From: Maricaulis sp965242785
GTDB lineage: Bacteria; Pseudomonadota; Alphaproteobacteria; Caulobacterales; Maricaulaceae
Length of the DNA: 64,000 nt
Direction of reading: 5' to 3'
Assembly (NCBI GenBank): GCA_965242785.1
Contig: CBDETA010000004.1
Coordinates: forward strand, 1,612,001-1,676,000
This document shows positions 1-8,683 of this stretch, in pieces (within the stretch, counting starts at the first letter, position 1; the number at the start of each line of letters is the position of its first letter). The position numbers and the translations under genes were made by a program. The notes below the pieces were generated by a model, which saw only the letters and a list, made by a program, of their open reading frames with translations, had not been told where the DNA came from and ran no database searches.

Positions 1-89
1 CGAAGCTCGGCCCAGGGCCAGGCCATTTTCGGATGCGGGAGCGTGAGCGTCTCGACCGGGGTCGCCTTGATGAAGAAATGGTCTGTCAT
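1..89 (-). CDS. Partial hypothetical protein, N-terminus only
   Basis: The reading frame starts at 89 with MTDHFFIKATPVETLTLPHP and runs off the window after about 29 residues. Its ATG overlaps the TGA of the upstream methyltransferase gene (ATGA), as elsewhere in this leftward operon, which supports the start. The visible part is too short to assign a function. It is probably the next early prophage gene. Confidence 0.6.
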   Translation of the reverse strand, partial: MTDHFFIKATPVETLTLPHPKMAWPWAEL

Positions 90-2125
90 GCGGCCACTTC
101 TCCGGCATCGACGGCCAGATACGGCACATTCGCGCGAACCAGGGCTTCCGCGATCGCCGGACAGACGCTGTTCCCGCACATGCGAGTTTGGGCGGTCTTG
201 GTGATCGGTTCGCCGTCGGCGGTGCGGTCGATGATGTAGGCGTCGTCGAACGACTGGGCCCGGAACAGCTCACGCGGGGTCAGCATGCGCATGCCGATAT
301 CGACGATCACATATTCCTCGCCATCAATCAGCACTGTGACCAGGCTGAACCGATCCTTGGTCGACACCGTGTGAAGCGGCTCATCCAGTTCCGGGTTCTG
401 ATCGGTCCCGTAGTATTTCTGCAGGAAGGACGCGACCAGGAAGGCATGGTTTCCACCAGACGTGATGGTCGGCCCCGGCGCATCAGCCGGCCCGTCCCTG
501 CGGTCGGAACCCTTCATGTTCAGCAGATGGGCGGCCACGACGGCTTGTTTGCCGCCGCCGCCTGCCGTCACAGTTCCGACTGGCTCCTCAGCATCACGGG
601 CCACGCTGGCGCCGTAGTGCGGCATCATGTGCGCCGTCACGACGGTTTGCTGCGATCCGCTTCCGGTCACGGTCGAGACCGGTTCATCAGCGCTGTGTGC
701 CGGCGCGCCAGGGCGTGGACCGCCGTTATGCTGGGCCAGAAAGGCGGAAACGACTGTCAGGCCGGCACCGCCCGCCGTCACGGTATGGGTCGGCTCATCG
801 GCGCCATTGAAGGGCTTACCCGAGTTCCGCATCGTCATCAGATGGGCGGACACGACCTGGGCGCCGTTTCCAGTCGGTACGACTGTCGGCATCGGCTCTT
901 CGATATCCCTTACGCGCGGCTCTTGACCGGGCCGCTCGCCATATCGCGGGATCAGGGTGGGGGCGACGACACCGAGCGGAATCCCGCATCCGGCGCGCTT
1001 GTTATGCCCGTTCGCGGTGACCGTCGGCATCGGCTCTTCCACCGACGCACCCTGATTGTCCTTGCGGAACTTCGTCAGCACCGGAGCGATGATTGCGTTC
1101 TGGTCCTTCGTCGATGCGCAAACCGTGTGGAGAGGTTCCTGGGGGTCCCGGTTGCCGCCGCCGTGCTGCGCGCGGGTGACAATCGGCGTGACCAGGGCGT
1201 GGGTGTTGCTGGCCGCTTGCGTGCCCAGTGGCTCGTCGAGTGGATACTCGCGGCGGCCGCCGCTATCACCGTGCGCGACGGAGACCAAAAACGGCTTGGG
1301 ATTGTTCACCACATAGCGCATGACCCCGCGGGCAATCCGCTTCAGCGTCGCCTTGGCCAGCGGACGCTTCAGGCCCAGCTTCTTGGCTTCCGCAGGGTCC
1401 ATGAAGATGGACGGGCACGGGATCGACCAGTCGATGATGTCGGCCGCCGTGCGATAGGGTTGCGTCGACGCCAAGTCAGCCAGGGTAAGGCCGTGGCCGC
1501 GAGCCCAGGATGACACGATCCCATCTTCACTGACGCTTGCCGGCCGGTGGGTCGGCTTCGGCCAGACAATCGGACGGCCATCGCACCGGGCAATGACAAA
1601 CAGGCGCTTTCGGATCGTCGGGGCGCCATAGTCGCAGGCGCGCAGCTCATTGTGCTCGACCTGGTAGCCAAGGCGGCGCAACTGATCAGCCCAGTGCTTG
1701 AACGTCTTCCCGCGTCGGTTCCTGCAGGGCATGCCGTTCTTCAGGACGGGGCCCCATTCCCGGAATTCTTCAACGTTTTCGAGGATGATGACCTTCGGGC
1801 GAGCCTTTGCCGCCCACTTGGTCACGACCCATGAGAGGCCACGCACACGCTTCGAGACCGGTTTGCCGCCCTTGGCCTTCGAGAAGTGTTTGCAGTCCGG
1901 GCTGGCCCAGAGCAGGTCGACGGGGCCGTGCTTGGCGACGATCTCACCAGGGCTGACGTCCCAAATGTCCGAAACCATGTGAAGGGTATCGGGATGGTTC
2001 GCTTGGTGCAGCGCCAGAGCGACCGGATCGTGGTTGATCGCGATATCCGGGCTGCGGCCCAGGGCGCGCTCGATACCAGTGCTGGCGCCACCGCCACCGG
2101 CAAAACTGTCGACGATGATTCCCAT
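86..2125 (-). CDS. DNA cytosine-5 methyltransferase with long internal repeat region
   Basis: 679 aa. C5-methyltransferase motifs occur in order: motif I DSFAGGGGAS (residues 6-15), motif IV with the catalytic cysteine in SPDC (C78), motif VI ENVEEF (116-121), motif VIII region RKRLFVIA (about 172-179), motif IX MLTPRELFRAQSF (614-626) and motif X CGNSVCPAIAEAL (about 650-662). Between VIII and IX, where the target-recognition domain belongs, residues 296-600 carry about nine degenerate copies of a unit built on EP-x-x-TVT-a-g-g-x-x-x-x-VV-x-a-x-L. No restriction partner is adjacent. In a prophage this most likely modifies phage DNA against host restriction. The protein is well above the typical 330-450 aa, because of the repeats. 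It is the last complete gene of the leftward operon. Confidence 0.88.
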   Translation of the reverse strand: MGIIVDSFAGGGGASTGIERALGRSPDIAINHDPVALALHQANHPDTLHMVSDIWDVSPGEIVAKHGPVDLLWASPDCKHFSKAKGGKPVSKRVRGLSWVVTKWAAKARPKVIILENVEEFREWGPVLKNGMPCRNRRGKTFKHWADQLRRLGYQVEHNELRACDYGAPTIRKRLFVIARCDGRPIVWPKPTHRPASVSEDGIVSSWARGHGLTLADLASTQPYRTAADIIDWSIPCPSIFMDPAEAKKLGLKRPLAKATLKRIARGVMRYVVNNPKPFLVSVAHGDSGGRREYPLDEPLGTQAASNTHALVTPIVTRAQHGGGNRDPQEPLHTVCASTKDQNAIIAPVLTKFRKDNQGASVEEPMPTVTANGHNKRAGCGIPLGVVAPTLIPRYGERPGQEPRVRDIEEPMPTVVPTGNGAQVVSAHLMTMRNSGKPFNGADEPTHTVTAGGAGLTVVSAFLAQHNGGPRPGAPAHSADEPVSTVTGSGSQQTVVTAHMMPHYGASVARDAEEPVGTVTAGGGGKQAVVAAHLLNMKGSDRRDGPADAPGPTITSGGNHAFLVASFLQKYYGTDQNPELDEPLHTVSTKDRFSLVTVLIDGEEYVIVDIGMRMLTPRELFRAQSFDDAYIIDRTADGEPITKTAQTRMCGNSVCPAIAEALVRANVPYLAVDAGEVAA

Positions 2126-2134
2126 GGGTTCTCC

Positions 2135-2443
2135 TCAGATCATTGCGGGTTGAATGGCGTGGGCCCTGATGGCTTTGGCCGCGTACTCGGCGGCATCGTG
2201 CTCGCCGCATTCGTTGGTGACGGGAAAAAGCTCGTGTGGGGTGCAAACGCGCAGGGCGCCCAGCTCGTCGGCCACGATGCAGTGCCCGGTCGTGAGGTGG
2301 CCGATGTGGACGACGTAAATGCTCTGGCCCACCCAGCTCGTGGCAAGGGTCATGGTCCACCAGCGATAGCCCAGAGGGTTTTCTTCCACCTCTGTCTCGA
2401 TCTCGAAGCCGGATGCGCGGAAGCGGATGGCGGTGTTTGTCAT
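2135..2443 (-). CDS. Hypothetical phage protein
   Basis: 102 aa, no recognised domain. The start overlaps the stop of the upstream DUF4942 methyltransferase (ATGA) and the end lies 9 bp before the m5C methyltransferase start, so it sits in a methyltransferase sub-operon. There is no membrane segment. The family is not recognised. Confidence 0.7.
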   Translation of the reverse strand: MTNTAIRFRASGFEIETEVEENPLGYRWWTMTLATSWVGQSIYVVHIGHLTTGHCIVADELGALRVCTPHELFPVTNECGEHDAAEYAAKAIRAHAIQPAMI

Positions 2444-3825
2444 GCCGCGGCCCTCGCTTCTTCGGACGGCCTGAACATCCGCAGAAGGCCCGTCGGCACA
2501 TTCGTACCGGCCTCGGCGAAGCTGGCGACGGGAAGGTCTGACCAGTCTCCGGTCAGCTCTTTGTGGTCATACCAGGCCGTGGCCGGGAGGATCGTCACCA
2601 GCATCCCGCCGGGCTTCAGGAAGCGCAGGGCATGCCGGACATGCTTGAGATAGTGCCGGCCATAGAAGGGCGGGTTCATCACGACGCGGTCGAAGATGGG
2701 GTTCGGCGGGCAGTCCAGGAAATTGGCCGTCTGAACGGAATGGCCCTTGGCACGCGCCTCGGCGGCCCGGGCGGGATGAACCTCGATCCCCAGAGCGCGA
2801 TGACCGCGCTCAGCCAGCAGATCGAGGATCCGACCGTCACCGCAGGACGGCTCAAGCACGCGATAGCTCGGCGCGTCTCCGCGCGACCAGTAATCCCGCC
2901 GATACAAGCCTGCATGCTCGAGCGCGAGCTCGGCGGCGGCCGGCGGCGTCCAGTAGAATTGAAGATCCTTTGCAACGTCGGTGCCTGGGCGCTTCTCCGC
3001 TGCTGCGGGCTCAGCATCAGGCAGAACGTCGCCATAGAATTCGGCGAGAGCGCGGTTCACGTCTTTCAGGGTTTCAGGTCCGAAATAGAGGTGACCATTT
3101 CCATTGGCGAAGGTGCGAAGCCAGATGTCCCGGGCGGGCAGTGAAATCATCGGCGGATCGCCCCGACCTGTGTGCCGTGGGTCAACAATGGTCCCGCCAT
3201 AGCGCAGAGCGTTCTCGTCCTTGAGGAGCATGTTCAATTCGAAGTGCTCGACCAGAGGCAGGCCTTGCACTGCGGCCAGGGCGTTCAGGATGTCGCGCAG
3301 CCGGTCCCGACCCCAAGAGCCATAGGACCCGACCGAGTTGAGGATCACCCGCTTGGGCAGGCCCTTCACACCGATCTTGACCTTGGAGTGAGAGCGATAT
3401 GCCGGGTCCAGGGCGCAGAAGACTTCGGCCAGGCCGCGCAGGATGTTGGTGCGTGGATCCAGGATGTATTTCCCGAATGTCGCCTTGGCGGTCTCCAGCG
3501 TCAGCTCTGGCATCTCTGACCGGTCCTCGAACATCTGTTCGAAGAGACGCTTGTCATTGGCACTGGCAACCTGCTCGATGCCGAGGCGCTTGTAGATGGC
3601 GCGCCAGCCCGATTTCAGAAGGTTCTTCCGCAGGCCGTCGGCTGACAGGGAAGGCGCGCCCCGGTAGAAAAGCTGCCCGGCATAGGCACCCTGCACCGTC
3701 GCCGCCATTTCGATGGCCTTCACGGATTCATCGAACGAGGCGACGGCTTCATCCATGGCATCGCGCTTCTGCTCGTATTCGGCGACGAGATCGGCGACGG
3801 TTCGTTGCAGGGCAGGGAGGCTCAT
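2440..3825 (-). CDS. DUF4942-type protein with class I DNA methyltransferase domain
   Basis: 461 aa. The N-terminal 270 residues resemble phage DUF4942 proteins. The C-terminal part is a SAM-dependent methyltransferase, with SAM-binding VLEPSCGDGRILDLL at about residue 324 and the catalytic NPPFYGRHY at about residue 385. An NPPF tetrapeptide is typical of N6-adenine (or exocyclic amine) methyltransferases. YWTPPAAAELAL precedes the SAM motif, as in phage members of this group. The probable role is modification of phage DNA; target specificity cannot be read from sequence. The start overlaps the upstream XRE gene stop by ATGA. Confidence 0.82.
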   Translation of the reverse strand: MSLPALQRTVADLVAEYEQKRDAMDEAVASFDESVKAIEMAATVQGAYAGQLFYRGAPSLSADGLRKNLLKSGWRAIYKRLGIEQVASANDKRLFEQMFEDRSEMPELTLETAKATFGKYILDPRTNILRGLAEVFCALDPAYRSHSKVKIGVKGLPKRVILNSVGSYGSWGRDRLRDILNALAAVQGLPLVEHFELNMLLKDENALRYGGTIVDPRHTGRGDPPMISLPARDIWLRTFANGNGHLYFGPETLKDVNRALAEFYGDVLPDAEPAAAEKRPGTDVAKDLQFYWTPPAAAELALEHAGLYRRDYWSRGDAPSYRVLEPSCGDGRILDLLAERGHRALGIEVHPARAAEARAKGHSVQTANFLDCPPNPIFDRVVMNPPFYGRHYLKHVRHALRFLKPGGMLVTILPATAWYDHKELTGDWSDLPVASFAEAGTNVPTGLLRMFRPSEEARAAA

Positions 3826-4277
3826 GCTGCGACCCGTCCCTTCTGGGCGCGGTCGTAGAGCTTGGCGGCTTCTCCGTCGGAAACGGTCTCACCGGCCATC
3901 GTGCGCATCAGGTCGATCAGAGACCGGCGCTGAGCGGTGTCCTTGATCCCGCTGAATGCCCGGGACAATGCAATGCCGTCCGGGCTGGCGATGAAGTCGA
4001 ACAGCTCGTCCTTCGCTGCCATGAAGGCGACATTGTCCAGGCCGTCGAAGAAGAACTGGACCGGGACTTCCAGCACGGCGGCCAGGTTGTAGAGTCGGGA
4101 CGCGCCGACGCGGTTGGTGCCGGCCTCATATTTCTGGACCTGCTGGAACGTGACGCCGAGCTGGTCGCCCAGGAATGACTGGCTCATGTCGAGCTGGCAG
4201 CGGCGAAGGCGGATGCGGGCGCCGACATGGCGGTCGACGTTAGTCGGGCCGCGGGGTGTGGTGGGTTGCGTGATCAT
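3822..4277 (-). CDS. XRE-family transcriptional regulator
   Basis: 151 aa. A Cro/C1-type helix-turn-helix lies at about residues 15-70 (MSQSFLGDQLGVTFQQVQKY, then EAGTNRVGASRLYNLA). This N-terminus is common in alphaproteobacterial regulators. The C-terminal 70 residues are helical and probably serve in dimerisation or ligand sensing. It lies inside the leftward early operon rather than at the immunity switch, so it may regulate a later step or host genes. That role is inferred. Confidence 0.85.
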   Translation of the reverse strand: MITQPTTPRGPTNVDRHVGARIRLRRCQLDMSQSFLGDQLGVTFQQVQKYEAGTNRVGASRLYNLAAVLEVPVQFFFDGLDNVAFMAAKDELFDFIASPDGIALSRAFSGIKDTAQRRSLIDLMRTMAGETVSDGEAAKLYDRAQKGRVAA

Positions 4278-4278
4278 G

Positions 4279-4533
4279 TCAGGATTCCTTTGCAGGCTTG
4301 TTGATGATGTCGGTCACGGCCTTCTCGATCGCGACGCTGAGCGGGTCGTTGATGTCGAGGAGGCGGAAGCCGGCCGCGCTCAGAAGTGCGACCAGGACGG
4401 CCAGCATGGTCAGCGGGATCAGGGAGAAGACGACGGCCAGGAGGACGCCAATCCCGGCGACGCCGAGACAAGCCGCCGCGGCGAAGCAGGCGATGGCGCC
4501 AGCGATGGCGAGAATGTGAGCGAGGGTTTTCAT
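4279..4533 (-). CDS. Small membrane protein
   Basis: 84 aa starting MKTLAHILAIAG. Two hydrophobic segments (about residues 5-25 and 30-55) predict a small inner-membrane protein. The chosen start gives an ATGA overlap with the upstream ninB-like gene; a longer in-frame extension would overlap it heavily. Function unknown. It could be an early phage membrane protein such as an exclusion factor, but nothing in the sequence shows this. Confidence 0.68.
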   Translation of the reverse strand: MKTLAHILAIAGAIACFAAAACLGVAGIGVLLAVVFSLIPLTMLAVLVALLSAAGFRLLDINDPLSVAIEKAVTDIINKPAKES

Positions 4534-4964
4534 GCGGCTTTTTCCTCTTCGGCTTCTGCGTGATGACTGATGTCGATCTCCTCGCGCGCGCACCACGCGT
4601 CGATGATTGCGAAGAGGTCGTTGAATTCGGAGACGGTCAGCTCCTTGGACGAGTAGGCGACCGGAATGATCCGCTCACCGTCGATGTCAGGGATGAACCG
4701 CTCTTCCTTGCGAAGCGCATGGACGAACATGATCTTGTAGTCGTCCGCACCCATTGCGCGGCCGTGGTGCTTCGGTCGGGCCTTCGCGATCGTGTGCATG
4801 ATTGCCCAGAAGCGTGCGCTCTGCTGGTCAGTGCGCCGGCGGGTGAGGATCAGGATCCACCCCCGGTCAAGCTGATGCTGGCGCTGCACCCAGCGCACGC
4901 CCTCGACCGCCTTCTCGACGGCCTCAGCATTGCGCAGCCGGATGGTGTGGTACTCCTTGCTCAT
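4530..4964 (-). CDS. NinB-like recombination protein
   Basis: 144 aa. It has the NinB/Orf-like pattern: an N-terminal basic beta region, a RRRTDQQSARFWAIMHTIAK-type helix, an FVHALRKEERFIPDIDGER stretch and a C-terminal EFNDLFAIIDAW helix. Lambda NinB (Orf) is a recombination mediator acting with SSB and the Red system. Here it lies directly downstream of YqaJ exonuclease and ERF annealase genes, completing a phage recombination module. Starts and stops overlap both neighbours (ATGA). Confidence 0.8.
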   Translation of the reverse strand: MSKEYHTIRLRNAEAVEKAVEGVRWVQRQHQLDRGWILILTRRRTDQQSARFWAIMHTIAKARPKHHGRAMGADDYKIMFVHALRKEERFIPDIDGERIIPVAYSSKELTVSEFNDLFAIIDAWCAREEIDISHHAEAEEEKAA

Positions 4965-5581
4965 GCCGCCTGGGCCCCTTCGTAGCGAAAGCGCAGCCGG
5001 TCGAACTCAAGGTCCAACTCGGCCAGAAAGGAGCGAGCGGCTTCTTCCAGTTGGCGGATCGCAGCATCATCGCGCTCGATCCGGATCACCTTGAGCTGCA
5101 TGGATGCTGGGAAGTCCGGGTTGAACGACACGAAGTCGCACCAGGCCCGGCCCGTGCAGGCCATCTCCCATTGCATCTGCGACAGGTATTCCCGCTTGAT
5201 GGGTTTGCCTTCGAGCAAGTCGAGATGGGCCGGGCCCAGAGGGCATTTCACCTCCAGTACGCCATCACGGTCCACAAGCCTGTCCGGGCTGGCGCCGGCC
5301 ATGTCGATCTTCGGATGCGTGACGAAGCCAACCTCAATGGCTGTTCGATCACAGAAGAACTCATAGGCGCGAACGGCGGAGGGCTCGTACTCGTTGCCCC
5401 GGTCCATGGCGGATGACTTGAAGCCCTCCACGACCTTGCCGGTAAGCCGTTCCAGAAGCAGCTCGCGCAGATAGGTGGCGCGGCCTTTCTGTTCGCCTCG
5501 GGCGATCAGGCAGTGGATGCGGGAGCCCGTGACTTTGCCACGGCGCTCCTCGTGCCATTCGGGGGTTCCCTGGGCGATCAT
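4961..5581 (-). CDS. YqaJ/lambda-type recombination exonuclease
   Basis: 206 aa. The N-terminal GTPEWHEERRGKVTGSRI is the hallmark of YqaJ-like viral recombinases. Catalytic PD-(D/E)XK residues are visible as GASPDRL followed by LEVKCP (D, then E-x-K). This 5'-3' dsDNA exonuclease makes single-stranded tails for the annealase encoded just upstream. The length is typical for the family. Confidence 0.9.
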   Translation of the reverse strand: MIAQGTPEWHEERRGKVTGSRIHCLIARGEQKGRATYLRELLLERLTGKVVEGFKSSAMDRGNEYEPSAVRAYEFFCDRTAIEVGFVTHPKIDMAGASPDRLVDRDGVLEVKCPLGPAHLDLLEGKPIKREYLSQMQWEMACTGRAWCDFVSFNPDFPASMQLKVIRIERDDAAIRQLEEAARSFLAELDLEFDRLRFRYEGAQAA

Positions 5582-6501
5582 TCGCGATCTCCCGGAAGCT
5601 CCGGCGCAGAAGCGGCCTTCGCGGCTTCGGCCTTCTTGCGCTCGACAATGCGGCGCTTCGTGGCAAGCGCCTCACAGGCATCGCCGAAGCGGCCAGCGGG
5701 CATCTCCATGAGGTTCGGGACGCCGATGTGTTGACAGAACGCAGCCTCGTCAGCCCCGAGGGATTCCAGCTCGGCCCGAATGTGCTTCACCCGGTCTTCG
5801 CTGAGGGGCTCCAGGTCTTCGTCGCGCTGCTGCGGCCGATTGCCGTCCCGGTCGTCCGTGAACGAGAGGTCCAGAGCATCGGCTTTCAGATAGCGCCGGG
5901 CATATGTCTTCGTGCTGCCCTTGGCCTGGATGCCGGTCTTGTTGGTGTTGCCCTGCGCGCCGGCCGCGTCGAGGGGAAAGTCATCCTCATAGTGACGCTC
6001 ATGGCCCCCGGCATGGCCGATGGTGAGGCGCACCCGGATATGGCCAGGGAGATCGCAATGCACGGGCACCGTGGTCGTGGAGAAGCCGTGCTTGGAAAGG
6101 ATCGGCGTGGCCACCCGTTCAATGTCTTCCAGCGTCGCGTATGTCGACCGGGTGTGCTTGTTCTCGCGACTGCGGAAGATCGGCCCGATCTCGGCTTGTA
6201 CCCGCGCAAACGCGGTCAGGTATTCCCGCCGGGCCTCTTCCTCGCGGTCTTCCCGGGCGATCCTGCGCTGGCGCTCTTCTTCGTCGGCCCGCATCGACAG
6301 CAGGGCCTGCATGCGTTCGATGTCGACGTCAGGATTGCAGGCGACCCGCTCGATCACGCCGAGCAATGTCGCTTCCTGATTGGCGGGAACCGTGGCGGCG
6401 CGGCGCTCATCGTACTGAGCGACGGCCTTGCTCGGATTGGCTTCTTCGACGGTCTCGGCCTCGACGGTCTCGACTTCGTCATGTTGGGTTTCAGCGACCA
6501 T
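5578..6501 (-). CDS. ERF-family single-strand annealing protein
   Basis: 307 aa. The ERF core at about residues 95-215 includes YATLEDIERVATPILSKHGF and the signature GIQAKGSTKTYARRYLKADA. The N-terminus is acidic, and about residues 60-90 are charged and helical. ERF proteins anneal ssDNA during phage recombination. The gene pairs with the downstream YqaJ exonuclease and overlaps it by ATGA. Confidence 0.9.
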   Translation of the reverse strand: MVAETQHDEVETVEAETVEEANPSKAVAQYDERRAATVPANQEATLLGVIERVACNPDVDIERMQALLSMRADEEERQRRIAREDREEEARREYLTAFARVQAEIGPIFRSRENKHTRSTYATLEDIERVATPILSKHGFSTTTVPVHCDLPGHIRVRLTIGHAGGHERHYEDDFPLDAAGAQGNTNKTGIQAKGSTKTYARRYLKADALDLSFTDDRDGNRPQQRDEDLEPLSEDRVKHIRAELESLGADEAAFCQHIGVPNLMEMPAGRFGDACEALATKRRIVERKKAEAAKAASAPELPGDRE

Positions 6502-6510
6502 GTTTGGCTC

Positions 6511-7566
6511 CTAGAACTGGATGGACGTGTGGGGGATTTCGCCAGCCTCGATGGCGGCGGCGATGGCATTGGCGCGGGCACCGTCGAGCTCGAACCGGGT
6601 TTCCAGGACCTCGGCGACCTCGGCCCGGATCCGGGACCGGTGCTTGGCGTTGGCCGCCTTGCGCTCTGCGGCAGCCCGTTCCTTTTCCTCGGCCGCGCGC
6701 TGGGCACGCTGTTCAGCCTCGATGCGCGCGCGTTCTTCCTCGCGGGCCTTCTCCGCGGCCTCGGCGGCACGCTGTTCAGCCAGGCGTTCTGCCTCCTCGG
6801 CTGCGCGCTTCTGTTCTTCCTCGCGGCGCTTGGCCTCTTCGGCTTCGCGTTCGGCGCGGGCCTTGGCTTCCGCCTCTTCCCGTGCCTTCGCCTCTGCGGC
6901 TTCGCGCTCGGCCCGCTCCCGTTCCTCACGCTCGGCTTCGGCTTGCCGCAACCGGGCCAGCTCGGCTTGCTCTGCCTCGGCCTTTTGGACAGTGGCCAGC
7001 GCGCCCTTGAGGGCGGTCAATGCTTCGGCCTTCACGGACATCGCAAACTCGGTGTCGTCACCGAAAACCGCAGGGTCGATTTCCTCAGCGCTCACCTCGT
7101 CGATCCGCTCCTGGATGACTTGGGCGGTTGCGCCGAACGGGGCCGGATTGGCGACGAGTCCGCGCAGCTCGGTGAGCGTTTGCGTCACGCGCTCCTGCCG
7201 CGCCTTCTCGGCCTCTTCCCAGTCAGTGACCGGCTTGCGGACCTGGGCGGCGAGCAGGGCGAATTCGTCGCGGACTTCACGACGGGCCTCGTTGACCGCT
7301 GCGGTTTTCTCCCGCCATTCCTCGGTCATCGCCTTGCCGGCGTTGTCGATGGTGGTTTTGCACTTCGTGACCTTGGCCGCCGTTGCGATGATGGCGGCTC
7401 GGGACTTCGCGGTGGTCACGTCATCACCGGCGGTCAGGGCCACCTGGCGGACTTGGTCCATGAAGTCACGGCGCTTGTCGCGGTCGACCAGAAACGGCGT
7501 CGGGTCGGCTTCGACCAGCGCCAGAACGTCGGTGGGTTCATCTACGATTTTCAGGGCTTCAGCCAT
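6511..7566 (-). CDS. Long coiled-coil phage protein
   Basis: 351 aa, starting MAEALKIVDEPTDVL. I chose this start over an in-frame upstream extension whose 113 extra residues are low-complexity RS/P-rich translation of the intergenic region and of the neighbouring small genes. Residues about 170-315 are almost pure A/E/R/K helix with TolA-like heptads, predicting a long coiled coil. Proteins of this kind commonly precede the annealase in alphaproteobacterial phages. The role may be structural or in recombination; I do not assign one. Confidence 0.78.
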   Translation of the reverse strand: MAEALKIVDEPTDVLALVEADPTPFLVDRDKRRDFMDQVRQVALTAGDDVTTAKSRAAIIATAAKVTKCKTTIDNAGKAMTEEWREKTAAVNEARREVRDEFALLAAQVRKPVTDWEEAEKARQERVTQTLTELRGLVANPAPFGATAQVIQERIDEVSAEEIDPAVFGDDTEFAMSVKAEALTALKGALATVQKAEAEQAELARLRQAEAEREERERAEREAAEAKAREEAEAKARAEREAEEAKRREEEQKRAAEEAERLAEQRAAEAAEKAREEERARIEAEQRAQRAAEEKERAAAERKAANAKHRSRIRAEVAEVLETRFELDGARANAIAAAIEAGEIPHTSIQF

Positions 7567-7640
7567 GGGTGTCTCCAAAAAGGCGCCGGATGGGATGCGG
7601 AGGGATGCAGGGCCCATCCGGCCAGTGGGGAGGAAAGGGG

Positions 7641-7772
7641 TTAGGTTGCGCGGACCAAGAGCCCGACGAGGGAGGCGAGAACGGCGGCTCCGGCGAGCCC
7701 GGCGATTGCCGGAGCTGACCAGCGGTTTCGAATGGCCTTGAACCGGACTCGGCTTTTTTGGCTCTTGAACAT
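7641..7772 (-). CDS. 43-aa membrane miniprotein
   Basis: A short frame reads MFKSQKSRVRFKAIRNRW, then a hydrophobic segment (APAIAGLAGAAVLASLVGLL) and VRAT. The basic N-terminus followed by one transmembrane helix predicts a small inner-membrane protein. Its ATG shares a base with the stop of the upstream gene (TGATG), matching the coupling style of the operon. Function unknown. Confidence 0.6.
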   Translation of the reverse strand: MFKSQKSRVRFKAIRNRWSAPAIAGLAGAAVLASLVGLLVRAT

Positions 7773-8188
7773 CACGCGGCCGGGGGTTGGTCGGGGTGTT
7801 CGGGCGTGGTGATCGGGATGCGACGAGGCGGCGGGGCGTTGCTGCTGACGAGCCGCGGCCCACGCTTCGGACCGCCCTCAGCGGCAAAGCTGACCAGCTC
7901 GGCAACGCCAGCCGCGACGTCTTCGCGTTGCGCGTCCGTGCTCGGCCGGCACGATACCGGCTCCGGCATGTCCTTCTGGGCAGCGCGGAGCTCTTCGATG
8001 ACCGTGCCGATCCAGTACCGGGCGCGCTCGGCGTGGCGAATGGCGCTTTCCATCGTCACCTCCGAGCCGCCGCCGCTGTTCATGAAGGCGCCGCGAAGGG
8101 TGCCAATCATGTCGATCGCTCCGGCCAGGGGCTCGCCGACATTGCGTGCGGCGCTGGACGCCTTCTCAAGATGAGGCAGGTAGGTCAT
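7772..8188 (-). CDS. Hypothetical phage protein
   Basis: 138 aa, helical, no recognised domain. A GAGGAAGAAG ribosome-binding site precedes the ATG. The C-terminus is proline-rich. It belongs to the leftward early operon, flanked by other small unknown genes. Confidence 0.72.
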   Translation of the reverse strand: MTYLPHLEKASSAARNVGEPLAGAIDMIGTLRGAFMNSGGGSEVTMESAIRHAERARYWIGTVIEELRAAQKDMPEPVSCRPSTDAQREDVAAGVAELVSFAAEGGPKRGPRLVSSNAPPPRRIPITTPEHPDQPPAA

Positions 8189-8211
8189 TGGCTTCTTCCT
8201 CGTCGGCAGCG

Positions 8212-8406
8212 TTAGTAGGGATGCCCAAGCAGGCGACCGGTCTGTCCGGCCGCAAAGCGCCGGCGGTGTGAGATTGAAAGTTGCTCGGCTTCGTCCCGGC
8301 GCCCCGCCATGACCGCGGACTTCCAGCGGCTGTACAGGTCCGAGTGGGGCAGCGGGACACGGCCTTCGCGCCGCTTCTTCGCGTAGCCGGTAAGCTCACG
8401 GGACAT
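8212..8406 (-). CDS. Small basic hypothetical protein
   Basis: 64 aa, MSRELTGYAKKRREGRVPLP at the N-terminus, rich in Arg/Lys and in His near the end. The start overlaps the end of the upstream Cys-rich gene by 11 bp. A small helical nucleic-acid-binding role is possible but unproven. Confidence 0.65.
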   Translation of the reverse strand: MSRELTGYAKKRREGRVPLPHSDLYSRWKSAVMAGRRDEAEQLSISHRRRFAAGQTGRLLGHPY

Positions 8407-8683
8407 GGTTCTCTCCATTGGTTTGGGTAGGGTTGGGCATGGGCACTTCGCCGCCGCCACCGCAGAAGCCGCATTGCTCTTGCGTTTGAACCGGGACGGC
8501 ACAGCCACCCCAGCACTCGCCGCTGAGGGACAGGTTCCCGCAACACGCGGGCTCCATGCCTTCAATCCATCCGGCACCGCTGCATTCGGGGCACTCCACG
8601 GATGAAGCGTGCGCACAGGCCAGCGCCGCCGGTTCTTCCTCACCGTGGCAGGTGGGCCGAGGCATGGGCTCAAAGCGGCTCAT
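8396..8683 (-). CDS. Cysteine-rich zinc-binding-like protein
   Basis: 95 aa with repeated CxxC/CxGxG pairs (CPECSGAGW at about residue 31, CGNLSLSGECWGGC, CGFCGGGGE at about residue 71). The pattern resembles DnaJ-type zinc fingers. It overlaps both neighbours in ATGA style. Role unknown. Confidence 0.68.
   Translation of the reverse strand: MSRFEPMPRPTCHGEEEPAALACAHASSVECPECSGAGWIEGMEPACCGNLSLSGECWGGCAVPVQTQEQCGFCGGGGEVPMPNPTQTNGENHVP

Noticed and set aside
188..1513. 441-aa open frame antisense to the m5C methyltransferase
   Set aside because: Shadow frame over a gene with complete methyltransferase motifs.
86..3825. Restriction-modification system formed by the two methyltransferases
   Set aside because: No restriction endonuclease gene is adjacent; the genes are part of the early phage operon, so they are read as orphan protective methyltransferases.
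5728..7644. 638-aa open frame antisense to the ERF and coiled-coil genes
   Set aside because: Low-complexity Gly/Leu/Arg product generated by the GC-rich complement of genuine genes.
7567..7905. 113-residue N-terminal extension of the coiled-coil protein
   Set aside because: It overlaps two other genes, is RS/P-rich and has no ribosome-binding site; MAEALKIV at 7566 is a better start.
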